Positions 25,144-34,615 are shown, counted from the stretch's first letter. The stretch is DNA of 64,000 nucleotides from JAWXBM01 sp034440115 (GCA_034440115.1 JAWXBM010000001.1:1-64000), one strand, 5' to 3'. Program-made: numbers and translations. Notes: generated by a model not told the origin, from the letters alone.

Positions 25144-26502
25144 TCAGGCCTTGGCCTTTTCTGCCAGGCGTTTTTCCAGGTAGTGAATATTGAAACCGCC
25201 TTCGATAAAGCCCGGATCAGCGAGCAACCACCTGTGCAGGGGAATGTTGGTCTTGATGCCATTGACCACCATTTCGTCCAATGCCACGCGCATACGGGCA
25301 ATGGCGATGGCCCGATCAGTGCCATGTGAAATCACCTTGGCAATCATGGAATCGTAATTGGGCGGCACACGGTAACCATCGTAAATATGCGACTCCATGC
25401 GAATACCGGGTCCACCAGGCGCATGGAAACCGGTGATCATGCCCGGGCTGGGCATAAAGGTTTCCGGGTCTTCGGCGTTGATGCGGCATTCGATGGCGTG
25501 GCCACGAATCTGAATGTCTTCCTGGCGGTAGGTCAGCTTTTCACCACTGGCCACCAGAATCTGCTCCCGTACCAGATCCACCCCGGTAATCCGCTCGGTA
25601 ACCGGGTGCTCCACCTGGATGCGGGTATTCATTTCGATGAAATAGAATTTACCATCGTCATACAGGTATTCAAAGGTACCCGCACCACGGTAACCGATAC
25701 GCTTGCAGGCCGCTACGCATACAGCACCAATCTCGGCTCGTTGCTCAGACGTAATACCTGGCGCTGGAGCCTCTTCAATCACTTTCTGGTGCCGCCGCTG
25801 GGTGGAACAATCGCGCTCGCCAAAGTGCACCGCATTGCCATGTTCATCGGCCATCACCTGGATTTCGATATGGCGCGGATTTTCCAGGTACTTTTCCAAA
25901 TAAACGGTGGCATCGCCAAAAGCGCTTAGCGCTTCCTGGCGGGTCAATTGCAGGGCGTTGTTCAAATGCGCTTCGGTATGCACCACGCGCATGCCACGAC
26001 CACCGCCACCGGCCGAAGCCTTGATGATCACCGGGTAACCGACCCTACGCGCGATGGCCAGGCAGTCCTGCGGATCCATACCAAGCGGGCCATCGGAGCC
26101 AGGCACACAGGGCACACCTGCTTCTTTCATGGCCTTGATGGCCGAAACCTTGTCGCCCATCAGGCGAATGGTTTCCGGCCGCGGGCCGATGAAAATAAAA
26201 CCGCTTTGTTCAACACGCTCAGCGAAGTCCGCGTTCTCGGCCAGAAAGCCGTAACCGGGATGTATGGCCACAGCATCGGTCACTTCGGTAGCCGCGATGA
26301 TGGCAGGTACATTCAAATAGCTGTCTTTGGCCGGTGCCGGGCCAATACAGACCGACTCATCGGCCATGGCGACATGTTTGAGATTGCGATCGACGGTGGA
26401 ATGTACCGCTACCGTTTTGATGCCCATGGCATGACAGGCCCGCAGTATGCGCAGGGCGATTTCGCCGCGATTGGCAATAACCACTTTATCGAGGAGCGCC
26501 AT
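25144..26502 (-). CDS. accC: Acetyl-CoA carboxylase, biotin carboxylase subunit
   Basis: This 452-residue AccC carboxylates the biotin of AccB using ATP and bicarbonate, the first half-reaction of acetyl-CoA carboxylase. It starts LDKVVIANRGEIALR. The ATP-grasp domain holds KASAGGGGRGMR and the catalytic part IEMNTRIQVEHPVTE. The C-terminal domain has ECRINAEDP. Length is standard. It lies 7 bp after accB and 23 bp before prmA. Confidence 0.98.
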   Translation of the reverse strand: MALLDKVVIANRGEIALRILRACHAMGIKTVAVHSTVDRNLKHVAMADESVCIGPAPAKDSYLNVPAIIAATEVTDAVAIHPGYGFLAENADFAERVEQSGFIFIGPRPETIRLMGDKVSAIKAMKEAGVPCVPGSDGPLGMDPQDCLAIARRVGYPVIIKASAGGGGRGMRVVHTEAHLNNALQLTRQEALSAFGDATVYLEKYLENPRHIEIQVMADEHGNAVHFGERDCSTQRRHQKVIEEAPAPGITSEQRAEIGAVCVAACKRIGYRGAGTFEYLYDDGKFYFIEMNTRIQVEHPVTERITGVDLVREQILVASGEKLTYRQEDIQIRGHAIECRINAEDPETFMPSPGMITGFHAPGGPGIRMESHIYDGYRVPPNYDSMIAKVISHGTDRAIAIARMRVALDEMVVNGIKTNIPLHRWLLADPGFIEGGFNIHYLEKRLAEKAKA

Positions 26503-26509
26503 GCGTCAC

Positions 26510-26986
26510 TCAGCGAATGACAAACAGGGGTTGATCGAATTCCACCGGCTGCCCGGTTTCAGCCAGTATGCCCACCACCGTGCCGGATGATTCAGCCTCG
26601 ATCTGGTTGAACATTTTCATGGCTTCGATAATGCACAGTGTTTCCCCTTCAGAAACCTTCTGGCCAAGCGTCACAAAAGGATCGGTGTCCGGGCTGGGTG
26701 AAGCGTAATACGTACCAACCATGGGTGAGCGCAGGATATTGCCTTCCGGCATATCATCCACTTTCGGCGCTGCCGGTGCGGCTGGCGGCGCTGCGGCTGC
26801 AGGTGCCGCAGCGGGCGCCGGCGCTGCATAGTGCTGTGGCATGGGTGGTGGCATGGCATAGCTGAGCGGCACTGCCGGACTGCCGCGGCTGAGGCGCACC
26901 GATTCTTCGCCCTCAACAATTTCGATTTCGGTGAGGTTGGACTCTTCCAGCAATTCGATGAGTTTTTTTACTTTTCTGATATCCAT
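26510..26986 (-). CDS. accB: Acetyl-CoA carboxylase, biotin carboxyl carrier protein
   Basis: This 158-residue BCCP has an N-terminal helical region (MDIRKVKKLIELLEES), a flexible Ala/Pro linker at about residues 50-75, and a C-terminal biotinyl domain with the biotinylation site EAMKMFN and the thumb loop region (SPSPDTDPFV). It is cotranscribed with accC. A GGAG precedes the ATG at 26986. Confidence 0.97.
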   Translation of the reverse strand: MDIRKVKKLIELLEESNLTEIEIVEGEESVRLSRGSPAVPLSYAMPPPMPQHYAAPAPAAAPAAAAPPAAPAAPKVDDMPEGNILRSPMVGTYYASPSPDTDPFVTLGQKVSEGETLCIIEAMKMFNQIEAESSGTVVGILAETGQPVEFDQPLFVIR

Positions 26987-27032
26987 ACGCTGTTGCTCCT
27001 GCCAATGGGCAATGATTCAAATAAGTTCTGAA

Positions 27033-27479
27033 TCAGGGATCCAGGTGATTGACGATGGCTTGCAGGGCGAGCATATAGCTCTCTCCGCGAAAACCACTGA
27101 TAACGCCCATGGCGATGTCTGAGAAATAGGAATGATGCCGAAATGGTTCACGTGCATGTACTGATGACAGGTGAACTTCAACAAAAGGAATTTGCACCGC
27201 CAGTAAAGCGTCCCGCAACACGATGCTGGTATGGGTGTAGCCGGCCGGATTGATGATGATGAATTCGACCGCATCGGTAGCGGCCTGATGGATGATGTCT
27301 ACCAGGCCGCCTTCGCTGTTATCCTGCCGGTGAGTGAGTTCATGTCCGCAGGCAGCGGCGAATCCTTCCAGGTCTTCCATGATTTCCTGCAGGCTGCGGT
27401 GGCCGTAACTTTCCGGCTCACGGCTGCCTAGCAGGTTGAGGTTGGGTCCATTGATAACCAGTATCTTGGCCACCGGCAC
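27033..27479 (-). CDS. aroQ: 3-dehydroquinate dehydratase, type II
   Basis: This 148-residue dodecameric enzyme converts 3-dehydroquinate to 3-dehydroshikimate in the shikimate pathway. NGPNLNLLGSREPE at the N-terminus, the catalytic Tyr/Arg loop region (QDNSEGGLVD) and the H-x-S-x-x-H-A-R-E segment (EVHLSSVHAREPF) are all present. It lies 46 bp upstream of accB, the conserved aroQ-accB-accC arrangement. Confidence 0.96.
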   Translation of the reverse strand: MPVAKILVINGPNLNLLGSREPESYGHRSLQEIMEDLEGFAAACGHELTHRQDNSEGGLVDIIHQAATDAVEFIIINPAGYTHTSIVLRDALLAVQIPFVEVHLSSVHAREPFRHHSYFSDIAMGVISGFRGESYMLALQAIVNHLDP

Positions 27480-27581
27480 TCTCGCTGATCAGGGGACAGC
27501 AAGTCTGCATGACTCGTGCTGATTTGTCCACAATTCGCCGCCGTATTGCGGCAGATCGCAGCAATTAGCCACCTAACTGCT

Positions 27582-28178
27582 TCAAGGCCCCGATACGTTG
27601 ACAGCCGTTTCAGCCATCAGCCTGGAAATTTCCTCGCGCAGAGCCGTTTCGTTCAACTCACCCAGGTAGGTCCAGCGAATCGTGCCTGCGCGATCCAACA
27701 AGACACTGTAAGGCAGAACACCAGAGCGGTTGCCATACAGTTGCCCCACGGTCATCACGTCAGTAGAACCGATCAGTATGGGATAATCGATACCCAGCTC
27801 AGCAGCAAACTGGCGCGCCTGGGCCACATCATCCAGTGCGATACCGACCACTTCCAGGCCGGAATCACCCAATTCCCTGTGCAACCTGGCCAGCATGGGC
27901 ATTTCCTCGCGACAGGGCTGGCACCAGGTGGCCCAGAAATTCATCAACACGATGTTGCCATCAAAATCGGCCGCCGTGACCCATTGCCCCTCGCTGTTGC
28001 CCAAGCGGTAATCCGGCCGCTGCAGTCCCACCAGGTCCGGGGCTTCTTGCCGCAAGGCAGCCATGGTTTCCTGAGTAGAAGGCGGCATTGGCTGAGTCAA
28101 AAAGCGGTATGCCACTGAGCCGCCTATGCCAGCCAGCAGCGCGATCGAAATCAACAGAAAGCGTTGCGGCCAGCTCAT
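27582..28178 (-). CDS. Membrane-anchored TlpA-like thioredoxin
   Basis: This 198-residue protein has one N-terminal helix (RFLLISIALLAGIGGSVAY) anchoring a periplasmic thioredoxin domain. The redox site is WCQPC within FWATWCQPCREEMPML. The central GIALDDVAQARQFAAELG and cis-proline region (GVLPYSVLLD) fit the TlpA/ResA/DsbE branch. Its ATG overlaps the dsbD stop by 4 nt, so it is probably reduced by that DsbD. The target could be c-type cytochrome maturation or general disulfide reduction. Confidence 0.9.
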   Translation of the reverse strand: MSWPQRFLLISIALLAGIGGSVAYRFLTQPMPPSTQETMAALRQEAPDLVGLQRPDYRLGNSEGQWVTAADFDGNIVLMNFWATWCQPCREEMPMLARLHRELGDSGLEVVGIALDDVAQARQFAAELGIDYPILIGSTDVMTVGQLYGNRSGVLPYSVLLDRAGTIRWTYLGELNETALREEISRLMAETAVNVSGP

Positions 28179-30622
28179 TGCGCTGCCAGCACGGCTTTGA
28201 GGTGGACCGCGAACTCTTCCGGCGGGAAATAGCCTACCAACCTCCAGTCCTTCATCTCATTGCCGTTGCGATCAAAGAACAGGATGGCAGGCGGCCCGAT
28301 AATGCCGAACTCCCGCATCAACTGCTGATCGATTTCATCATTGGGCGTGACATCGGCCTGCAACGCCTGCAGGCCGCTCAGCAAGGACTGCACCTCTTGC
28401 TCATGGAAAGTATTGCGCTCCATACGGATGCACTCCACGCACCAGTCGGCGTAAAAATCCAGCATGGCACCCTGGCCTGAGGCGTTGGCCTGCTGCACGG
28501 CGAGCTGCAAGTCTTCCAATGACTTGATGCGCCCAAAGGCTGCCTGCTCTTTTTCTGCCACCGTCTGGCGACTGCCCTTGAAAGCCTCCAACGGTCGCAA
28601 CCAGTAATCACCACCCGCGGCGGCACCGATGATTTCCAAAGCGCCCAGCAACAGCAACACCAGGCCCAGCGACTTCCACAATCGTTTCCAGCCGGAAACA
28701 CCGGCTTGCAGGGCTTCAAATGCGCCGAGATAGACACCACAGCCAATCAACAACACGCCCCACATCAGCATGATGATGCCGCCCGGCAGGATGCGTTCCA
28801 GCATCCAGATGGCTAGCGCCAACAAGCCCACGCCGAAGACATTTTTGACCGCTTCCATCCAGGCCCCGGCTCTGGGCACCAGCTTGCCGGCCGATACGCC
28901 AAAGGCAATCAGCGGCAAACCCATGCCCAATGACAAGGCAAACAAGGCGCTGCCGCCCAGCCAGGCATCGCCGGAAGCACTGATCACGATCAGCGCCGCC
29001 ATCAGCGGTGGTGCCACGCAGGGCCCTACGATCAGCGCCGAGAGAAAGCCCATCACCGCCACACCCAGCAGGCTGCCGCCCTGCTGCTTGCCGCTGATTT
29101 CAGCCAAGCGGGTTTGCAGACGGCCGGGCAACTGCAGCTCAAAAAAGCCGAACATACTGAAGGCCAGGGCGATGAAAATCAGCACAAAGGCGCTGATGAT
29201 CCAAGGGTTTTGAAATACTGCTTGAAGGTTCTGGCCAAACAGGCCAGCCAGCACTCCGGCCACGGTGTAAGTTACGGCCATGGCCAGCACATAAACCAGC
29301 GACAACCAGAATGCTTTGAGGCTGGTGAGTTGTTCACCTTGCCCGGCAATAATGCCCGACAGAATGGGCACCATGGGGAATACGCAGGGCGTAAAAGCCA
29401 GCAGGATGCCGGCGATAAAAAAGGCGATCAATGCGCGGGCCGGATTGTCGGTCAACAGGCTCGCCAGGCGGTCTTGCTCACTGACTGGCGCGACTCTGGC
29501 CGCGGCCCTGGCTGCGGCCCTGACTGCGGCACTGGCAGGGTCGCCGGCTGCATTACTGGCTGCGGCGTCCGTTGGTCGAACAGGCGCGGAGGGTTCAGCG
29601 ACCTGTGCCGCGACCTGGCCAACAAAGGCCTGCTGGGCTGCTGGCATTTCAAAACTGAGCGGGCGTGATTGCGGTGGATAGCAGATATCGCCATCGCGAC
29701 AACCCTGGAATTCAGCCTGCAGGGTGATGGTCTGAGCAGGCCCGGCAGGGCGATTGAACCGGACTGGAATTTCGACCTGATCGTAAATCACCGGCACTGG
29801 GCCGAACTCCGGATCATCCTTGATCACGCCTTCGGGTAATTCAACTTCGCGAACTTCGAAGCCCTCACCCTGCAACACCCGAAACTTGAACTGGTCCCGA
29901 TACAGGTAATAGCCGGGCTGCGCTGTAAAGCGTACCAAGGCGGTTTCGGCGCTTAGACCAATCGTCTCGTACACAAAGGCCTGTTCGGCCTCCAGGGCAG
30001 GTTCCTTTTCCGGGTCGGCGCCCAGACTCAGCTCAGCCGGGCTGTGCAATGCCGCATTCAGTTCTGCCAGGGCGCTGTGGGGCGCTGCAGGAGCCTCATC
30101 TATCAGTGGTTGCGCATCATCCGTTTCCAACAAATCACTGAGAGCGCTGGCACCATCGGCAGGCAGACCCACCAGCACCACCTGCTCAGTAGGTGGGTAG
30201 CACAGCACATCCTGCAGACAACCCTGCGAACGCACGCGCAACTGCAAGCCATTCAGGCCAGCCATGACCTGCGCCAGGGGAATTCGCACGGTAATCTCGC
30301 CGGTGTATTTCTCAACCTCTTCACCGAGCAGTTCATCAAAGGAAATCTTGCCCTTGGGCAGGCGCGGCTGGCCTAATTCGACCCCGGATGTGGTAGTGCT
30401 GAAGGCCAGAAAGCGATTGTTGTAGAGGTAATAGTCCGGCGCGATGTCCCAGCTCAGCTCCACTTGTTGCCGGTCGGCGGCGACGGCTGAAATGACAAAA
30501 ACATCACCGTAATCCCTGACATCTTCAGGATCGATCGCGGCCGCCAGGGTACTGATCAGCAATCCAAAGAACAGCAGCGCCAGTGAGACCAGCCGTGAGT
30601 GCTGGAGGTTTTTTCTTGTCAT
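28175..30622 (-). CDS. dsbD: Thiol:disulfide interchange protein DsbD with duplicated N-terminal domain
   Basis: This protein of about 815 residues carries electrons from cytoplasmic thioredoxin to the periplasm. After a signal peptide (LVSLALLFFGLLISTLAAA) come two successive DsbD-alpha-like domains: the first ends GCLQDVLCYPP, the second GCRDGDICYPP. An Ala-rich linker follows, then the eight-helix core with FTPCVFPMVPIL and GPCVAPPLMAAL, and a C-terminal thioredoxin domain with DWCVEC. E. coli DsbD (about 565 residues) has one alpha domain, so this is an enlarged form. ATG 30622 is chosen for the signal peptide; an upstream ATG at 30691 is possible. Confidence 0.93.
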   Translation of the reverse strand: MTRKNLQHSRLVSLALLFFGLLISTLAAAIDPEDVRDYGDVFVISAVAADRQQVELSWDIAPDYYLYNNRFLAFSTTTSGVELGQPRLPKGKISFDELLGEEVEKYTGEITVRIPLAQVMAGLNGLQLRVRSQGCLQDVLCYPPTEQVVLVGLPADGASALSDLLETDDAQPLIDEAPAAPHSALAELNAALHSPAELSLGADPEKEPALEAEQAFVYETIGLSAETALVRFTAQPGYYLYRDQFKFRVLQGEGFEVREVELPEGVIKDDPEFGPVPVIYDQVEIPVRFNRPAGPAQTITLQAEFQGCRDGDICYPPQSRPLSFEMPAAQQAFVGQVAAQVAEPSAPVRPTDAAASNAAGDPASAAVRAAARAAARVAPVSEQDRLASLLTDNPARALIAFFIAGILLAFTPCVFPMVPILSGIIAGQGEQLTSLKAFWLSLVYVLAMAVTYTVAGVLAGLFGQNLQAVFQNPWIISAFVLIFIALAFSMFGFFELQLPGRLQTRLAEISGKQQGGSLLGVAVMGFLSALIVGPCVAPPLMAALIVISASGDAWLGGSALFALSLGMGLPLIAFGVSAGKLVPRAGAWMEAVKNVFGVGLLALAIWMLERILPGGIIMLMWGVLLIGCGVYLGAFEALQAGVSGWKRLWKSLGLVLLLLGALEIIGAAAGGDYWLRPLEAFKGSRQTVAEKEQAAFGRIKSLEDLQLAVQQANASGQGAMLDFYADWCVECIRMERNTFHEQEVQSLLSGLQALQADVTPNDEIDQQLMREFGIIGPPAILFFDRNGNEMKDWRLVGYFPPEEFAVHLKAVLAAQ

Positions 30623-30942
30623 GGAGTGTCCGTCATTCTGAATGCCTGCTGCCTGGGCTTTTTTTGGCTGCCTGATCTGGTGAGTGCTCATTCGGTTTTA
30701 CCCAACTTGCGTGCAGTAGACCGGATTTACCGCTTTTAATTCCAGTTTTTATGCCAGGTATTCTTGGCATCTACATGGAAAACACTAAGAGCAGCCCATC
30801 GGTGATCGGGCCGATTCTACCGGAAATCTCCCCCTGGCCTTGATTCAAGCCGAAGTGAGCAATTCTCACAATGTGCTGCTATATTCTGAATTCATGACTT
30901 TTTTGGCTTTTTAGTCAGCAGGCTTTGAAGGGGGCTTTCATC
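30623..30942. other. Intergenic region between dsbD and a small membrane protein
   Basis: This divergent 320-bp region holds the start regions of both genes. A TATATT box at 30880-30885 is a possible -10 for the rightward gene, but no convincing -35 lies 17 bp before it. No other structure was seen. Confidence 0.4.
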
Positions 30943-31362
30943 ATGCTGCGTAAGATATCTGCCGTGTTGCTGGGTGTGCTGGTGGCGTTTGCTACCGTGA
31001 TGCTGGTCGAATGGCTGGGTCATCAGGTTTATCCGCCGCCGCCCAATCTGGATTTCAAAGACCCCGAGCAACTGCGACAGTTCACCTCCAACTTACCCTT
31101 GGGCGCTTTTCTGTTGGTGTTGCTGGGCTGGTTACTGGGCACCCTCAGCGGTGGTCTGACGGCCTGCTTTGTGGCCCGGGAAAAGCCATTGGTGTTTGCC
31201 TCCATCATCGGTGCCATCATGTTGGCGGCCACCATTGCCAACCTGGCTATGATCCCCCACCCCACCTGGTTTTCCATCGCCGGAATCGTGGTTATTGGTG
31301 TCGGCACTCTGCTGGCCGGTCGCTGGTCCTCAACTTCCGCAGCAAGAATCCGGGCTTTGTAG
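30943..31362 (+). CDS. Four-helix inner-membrane protein, unknown function
   Basis: This is a 139-residue protein with four predicted helices: ISAVLLGVLVAFATVMLVEWL, GAFLLVLLGWLLGTLSGGLTA, ASIIGAIMLAATIANLAM and FSIAGIVVIGVGTLLAG. A periplasmic loop between helices 1 and 2 contains YPPPPNLDFKDPEQL. ATG 30943 has AGGGGG 8 nt upstream; a TTG at 30925 is rejected. Similar small proteins are common as 'hypothetical membrane protein' in proteobacteria; no function is known to me. Confidence 0.75.
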   Translation: MLRKISAVLLGVLVAFATVMLVEWLGHQVYPPPPNLDFKDPEQLRQFTSNLPLGAFLLVLLGWLLGTLSGGLTACFVAREKPLVFASIIGAIMLAATIANLAMIPHPTWFSIAGIVVIGVGTLLAGRWSSTSAARIRAL

Positions 31363-31484
31363 CGTTTGATAAGAGTCGGCGAGCGCAGAGCCAGCTTGAT
31401 GTGGCTGCATGCTGCGGCGTGATGATGGCCGCGCCTGACTGATTCACCTGCCTGTTTGGGGTTAAGCCGGTTTTCTGCCGGGGT

Positions 31485-32033
31485 TCACGGCACTTCTTTG
31501 ACAGCGCCTATCTGCAGCATCAGTCGCAAGGGATCAAACAGCGGCCAGACATCGGTGATTTTGCCGTCTGCAATGCGGATCACATCCTCGCCCAGCACAT
31601 CAATCGCCTTGCCTGTGGCTGGGACACCACGAAACTCGGCCTGATGCGTACCGGTCCAGCGCCAGCGCACAAACACTAGATCACCATCAGCGATGAGCTC
31701 GTCGACCTGAGTGATGCGAGTGTCTGGGAAACCGTCATGACAGGATTTTATGATGGCCACATAAGCATCCGGCCCACTGGCCGGATAGCCTGCGCTGTGG
31801 CGTTCAAAATTGGCCGCCAGTAACTCACTGGCGACTCGATAATCACCTTGGTTCCAGAGCTCCTCCAGCCAGCGCTGCACCAACTCTTTGTTGGCTGCTT
31901 CCAAAGCAGCCTGTTTTTCCAGCACAGCAAGACGCTTGGCAGCATCCTGCACATCAGGGTCAGCCTGCGCAAATGAAGCCAGCATGGCCAGCATAAGCAG
32001 GGCGAATTTCAGGCTGCGAGGCTTCATCAGCAT
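31485..32033 (-). CDS. Secreted SnoaL-like (NTF2-fold) protein
   Basis: This 182-residue protein has a signal peptide (FALLMLAMLASFAQA), a short coiled-coil-like stretch (KRLAVLEKQAALEAANKEL) and a SnoaL/ester-cyclase-like domain: LVQRWLEELWNQGDY, HSAGYPASGPDAYVAI, DTRITQVDELIADGDLVFVRW, WTGTHQAEFRGVPATGK. NTF2-fold proteins of this sort bind small hydrophobic ligands or act as isomerases/cyclases; the substrate is unknown. ATG 32033 (MLMKPR) is preceded by GGAG. It lies 56 bp downstream of pfp on the same strand. Confidence 0.8.
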   Translation of the reverse strand: MLMKPRSLKFALLMLAMLASFAQADPDVQDAAKRLAVLEKQAALEAANKELVQRWLEELWNQGDYRVASELLAANFERHSAGYPASGPDAYVAIIKSCHDGFPDTRITQVDELIADGDLVFVRWRWTGTHQAEFRGVPATGKAIDVLGEDVIRIADGKITDVWPLFDPLRLMLQIGAVKEVP

Positions 32034-32089
32034 TTTTACTCCATGCATCAAAGGTCAGAAAAACGGCGGCGCTGTCGAATCAGCAACAC

Positions 32090-33349
32090 TCAAACTTCGA
32101 AATCAGGCAATTTTTTAGCCAACAGGGTTTTCTTTAGCGTCACGTACTTGGGCAAACCCTGTTGATCGTAAGGCGGATAGTCTTCGCCCTGAATCAATGG
32201 CTCCAGGTAGCGGCGTGCCGCTGCGGTAATGCCAAAACCATCTTTGCTGATGTAATTCTTCGGCATCAATTTTTCGCGATTGGCCACTTTGCTGAGCTGC
32301 GCTTCGCCGATTTTCCAGCGGTAGGGTTTATTCGAAACCCGTTCAATCACCGGCATCACACCGCTTTTGCCCTGCAGTGCCATTCGTACTGCCGCTGCAC
32401 CCACGGCGTAAGCCTGGTCTACATCGGTGGCCGATGCGATGTGCCGGGCAGAGCGTTGCAGATAATCCGCAACCGCCCAATGGTACTTGTAGCCGAGATT
32501 GCTCTTGACGATTTCAGCCACCACTGGCGCCACGCCGCCCAATTGGGCATGGCCAAAGGCATCACGGGTGCCCGCTTCAGCGAGGAATCGGCCATCGGGG
32601 GCGCGTACGCCTTCAGATACCACGATGGAGCAATAACCCGAGTTTTCTACCGAGTATTTCACCTTGGCCAGGAAAGCTTTTTCATCGAACGGAACTTCTG
32701 GAAACAGGATGATATGTGGCGGATCACCGGCCTCGCGCTGCGCCAGTCCACCGGCGGCAGCGATCCAGCCGGCATGCCTGCCCATCACTTCCATGATGAA
32801 CACCTTGGTGGAGCTGGAAGCCATGGAGGCCACATCCAGGCTGGCTTCCATGATGGACACCGCCACGTACTTGGCTACCGAACCAAAACCCGGGCAGCAA
32901 TCGGTGATGGGCAAGTCGTTATCGATGGTCTTGGGCACACCAATACACTGCACTGGAAACCCAAGCTTCTGGCCAATTTGCGAAACCTTGTAAGCGGTGT
33001 CGGCCGAGTCGCCACCACCGTTATAGAAAAAATAACCGACGTTATGCGCTTTCAGCACTTCGATCAGGCGCTCATATTCGCGGCGGCTTTCTTCTACGCT
33101 TTTCAGCTTGAATCGGCAGGAACCAAAAGCTCCGCCGGGTGTATGCCGCAGAGCGGCGATATCCGCTTTGCTCTCTTTGGAGGTATCAATCAGCTCTTCC
33201 CGCAGGATGCCAATGATGCCGTCTTTACCGGCCAAAACCTTGCCGATCCTGTCGCGATTTTGCCGCGCGGTTTCAATTACCCCGCAGGCTGTGGCATTTA
33301 TTACCGGTGTAACACCGCCCGACTGGGCATAGAGGATGTTTTTCTTCAT
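32090..33349 (-). CDS. pfp: Pyrophosphate-dependent 6-phosphofructokinase
   Basis: This is a 419-residue phosphofructokinase of the PPi-dependent clade. It reversibly phosphorylates fructose 6-phosphate with pyrophosphate, working in glycolysis and gluconeogenesis. The substrate loop is PKTIDNDLP, with the Lys that marks PPi enzymes (ATP enzymes have GTIDND). The GGGDSAD segment replaces the ATP-binding GGDGS. MEVMGRHAGWIA and the SEGV region are conserved. It is divergent from adk, 110 bp apart. No ATP-dependent pfkA is in this window. Confidence 0.94.
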   Translation of the reverse strand: MKKNILYAQSGGVTPVINATACGVIETARQNRDRIGKVLAGKDGIIGILREELIDTSKESKADIAALRHTPGGAFGSCRFKLKSVEESRREYERLIEVLKAHNVGYFFYNGGGDSADTAYKVSQIGQKLGFPVQCIGVPKTIDNDLPITDCCPGFGSVAKYVAVSIMEASLDVASMASSSTKVFIMEVMGRHAGWIAAAGGLAQREAGDPPHIILFPEVPFDEKAFLAKVKYSVENSGYCSIVVSEGVRAPDGRFLAEAGTRDAFGHAQLGGVAPVVAEIVKSNLGYKYHWAVADYLQRSARHIASATDVDQAYAVGAAAVRMALQGKSGVMPVIERVSNKPYRWKIGEAQLSKVANREKLMPKNYISKDGFGITAAARRYLEPLIQGEDYPPYDQQGLPKYVTLKKTLLAKKLPDFEV

Positions 33350-33459
33350 GGCATATGGGTTTCCTGCTGCCTGCTTAAATGGACTTGCCAGCTTAAATTG
33401 ACTTGATTGGGACTAGCGGTTAGCTTTAGCGGCTTATTCTAAAGGACGGGAAGCGTCTT

Positions 33460-34032
33460 ATGCGAATCGTGTTATTGGGCGCACCAGGCTCGGGCAAAGG
33501 CACTCAGGCTGCCCTGATGGTTGAAGCACTGGGCTTGCCGCACATTTCTACTGGCGTTTTGTTGCGCGCAGCCGTAGCTGCCGGATCGAAGCTGGGCCAG
33601 GCGGCCAAGGCGGTGATGGATCGTGGCGAACTGGTTTCCGACGACATCATGCTGGGCCTGATCGAAGAACGTTTGTCACAGCGTGATGTGGCTACCGGCT
33701 TTATCCTCGATGGTTACCCACGCAATCTTCCGCAGGCTGCCGCCCTGGATGAGGTGCTGAGTCGCTTGCAACAGCCGGTCGAAATTGCGCTGCAGATCGA
33801 TGTTGATGAAGAAGAGGTAATCCAGCGCATCGCCGGCAGAGCCGCGGCCGAAGGTCGCAGCGATGACAGCGAAGCAGTGGTGCGCAACCGCATGCGTGTT
33901 TACGCCGAACAAACCGCGCCAGTGGCTGGCCATTACGCCAAAAAGGGGGTTCTCACGCGCATTCTGGGACAGGGCTCTGTAGACGATGTGTTGCAAAGAA
34001 TTCTGGCCGTATTGCACGCTGGGAGTGAGTGA
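33460..34032 (+). CDS. adk: Adenylate kinase, short (LID-less) form
   Basis: This 190-residue adenylate kinase interconverts ATP+AMP and 2 ADP. P-loop GAPGSGKGT, AMP site HISTGVLLR, and FILDGYPRN with the conserved Arg are clear. Where the usual enzyme has a LID of about 30 residues, this one has the short link GRAAAEGRSDDSEAVVRNR. Gammaproteobacterial Adk is normally about 214 residues with a LID, so this is the short type known from other lineages. Confidence 0.93.
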   Translation: MRIVLLGAPGSGKGTQAALMVEALGLPHISTGVLLRAAVAAGSKLGQAAKAVMDRGELVSDDIMLGLIEERLSQRDVATGFILDGYPRNLPQAAALDEVLSRLQQPVEIALQIDVDEEEVIQRIAGRAAAEGRSDDSEAVVRNRMRVYAEQTAPVAGHYAKKGVLTRILGQGSVDDVLQRILAVLHAGSE

Positions 34033-34099
34033 TCATCAGTCAGCTTGCTGAGTTGCTGGCCTGGCGATCACTCCAGCCGCGTTGCAAGAAGTTGCTTAC

Positions 34100-34606
34100 A
34101 TGATCCGGCTCCCACAACAACTGCTGCAGGTCGTGGCTTTTCGCGCTGGTCCGCAAGATTTGCCGCCGGGCTGGAATACCGCGACTCTGACGGTGCTTTT
34201 GTACATAGCGCTGGGCATGTTGGCCGACAGTATGTTGCAACTGGGCAACAGCAGCCTGCGCAGCCTCCTTTCGATTGCGTTGCAAATCGTGGCCATTACC
34301 CTGTTATTGCGGTTTCGCGGATTTTCCGCGCGGCTGCCGCAGACCATTGCCGCAGCGGCCGGCACCGGCTGTTTGTTTGGCTTGATGTCCATTGTCCTGT
34401 TGGCACAAACTTCCGGTGCATCTTTGCCGGTCGGGTTGGCAACTTTATGGCTAGGTCTGTTTGTCTGGAGCCTGTTGGTGGATGCGCATATTTACCGCTC
34501 CGCGCTGTCCATTAAAATGAGCCAAGGGGTGCTTATAGCTGTGATGCTTTTTGCACTGAACTTTATTCTGATCGATGCAATGTTTCCTGCGGCGCAGGGT
34601 GGTTGA
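34100..34606 (+). CDS. Multi-helix membrane protein, unknown function
   Basis: This is a 168-residue protein starting MIRLPQQLLQ with four or five hydrophobic segments: TATLTVLLYIALGMLADSM, LLSIALQIVAITLLLRF, TGCLFGLMSIVLLAQ, LATLWLGLFVWSLLVDAHI and GVLIAVMLFALNFILIDAM. It sits 67 bp after adk and 9 bp before mpl, so it belongs with them in one transcript. I do not recognise its family. ATG 34100 is preferred to an in-frame start at 34082. Confidence 0.75.
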   Translation: MIRLPQQLLQVVAFRAGPQDLPPGWNTATLTVLLYIALGMLADSMLQLGNSSLRSLLSIALQIVAITLLLRFRGFSARLPQTIAAAAGTGCLFGLMSIVLLAQTSGASLPVGLATLWLGLFVWSLLVDAHIYRSALSIKMSQGVLIAVMLFALNFILIDAMFPAAQGG

Positions 34607-34615
34607 GTCTTAGCT

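Noticed and set aside
32162..33406. Long open frame antisense to pfp
   Set aside because: It mirrors the pfp coding sequence, has no recognisable domains or ribosome-binding site, and pfp is well conserved.
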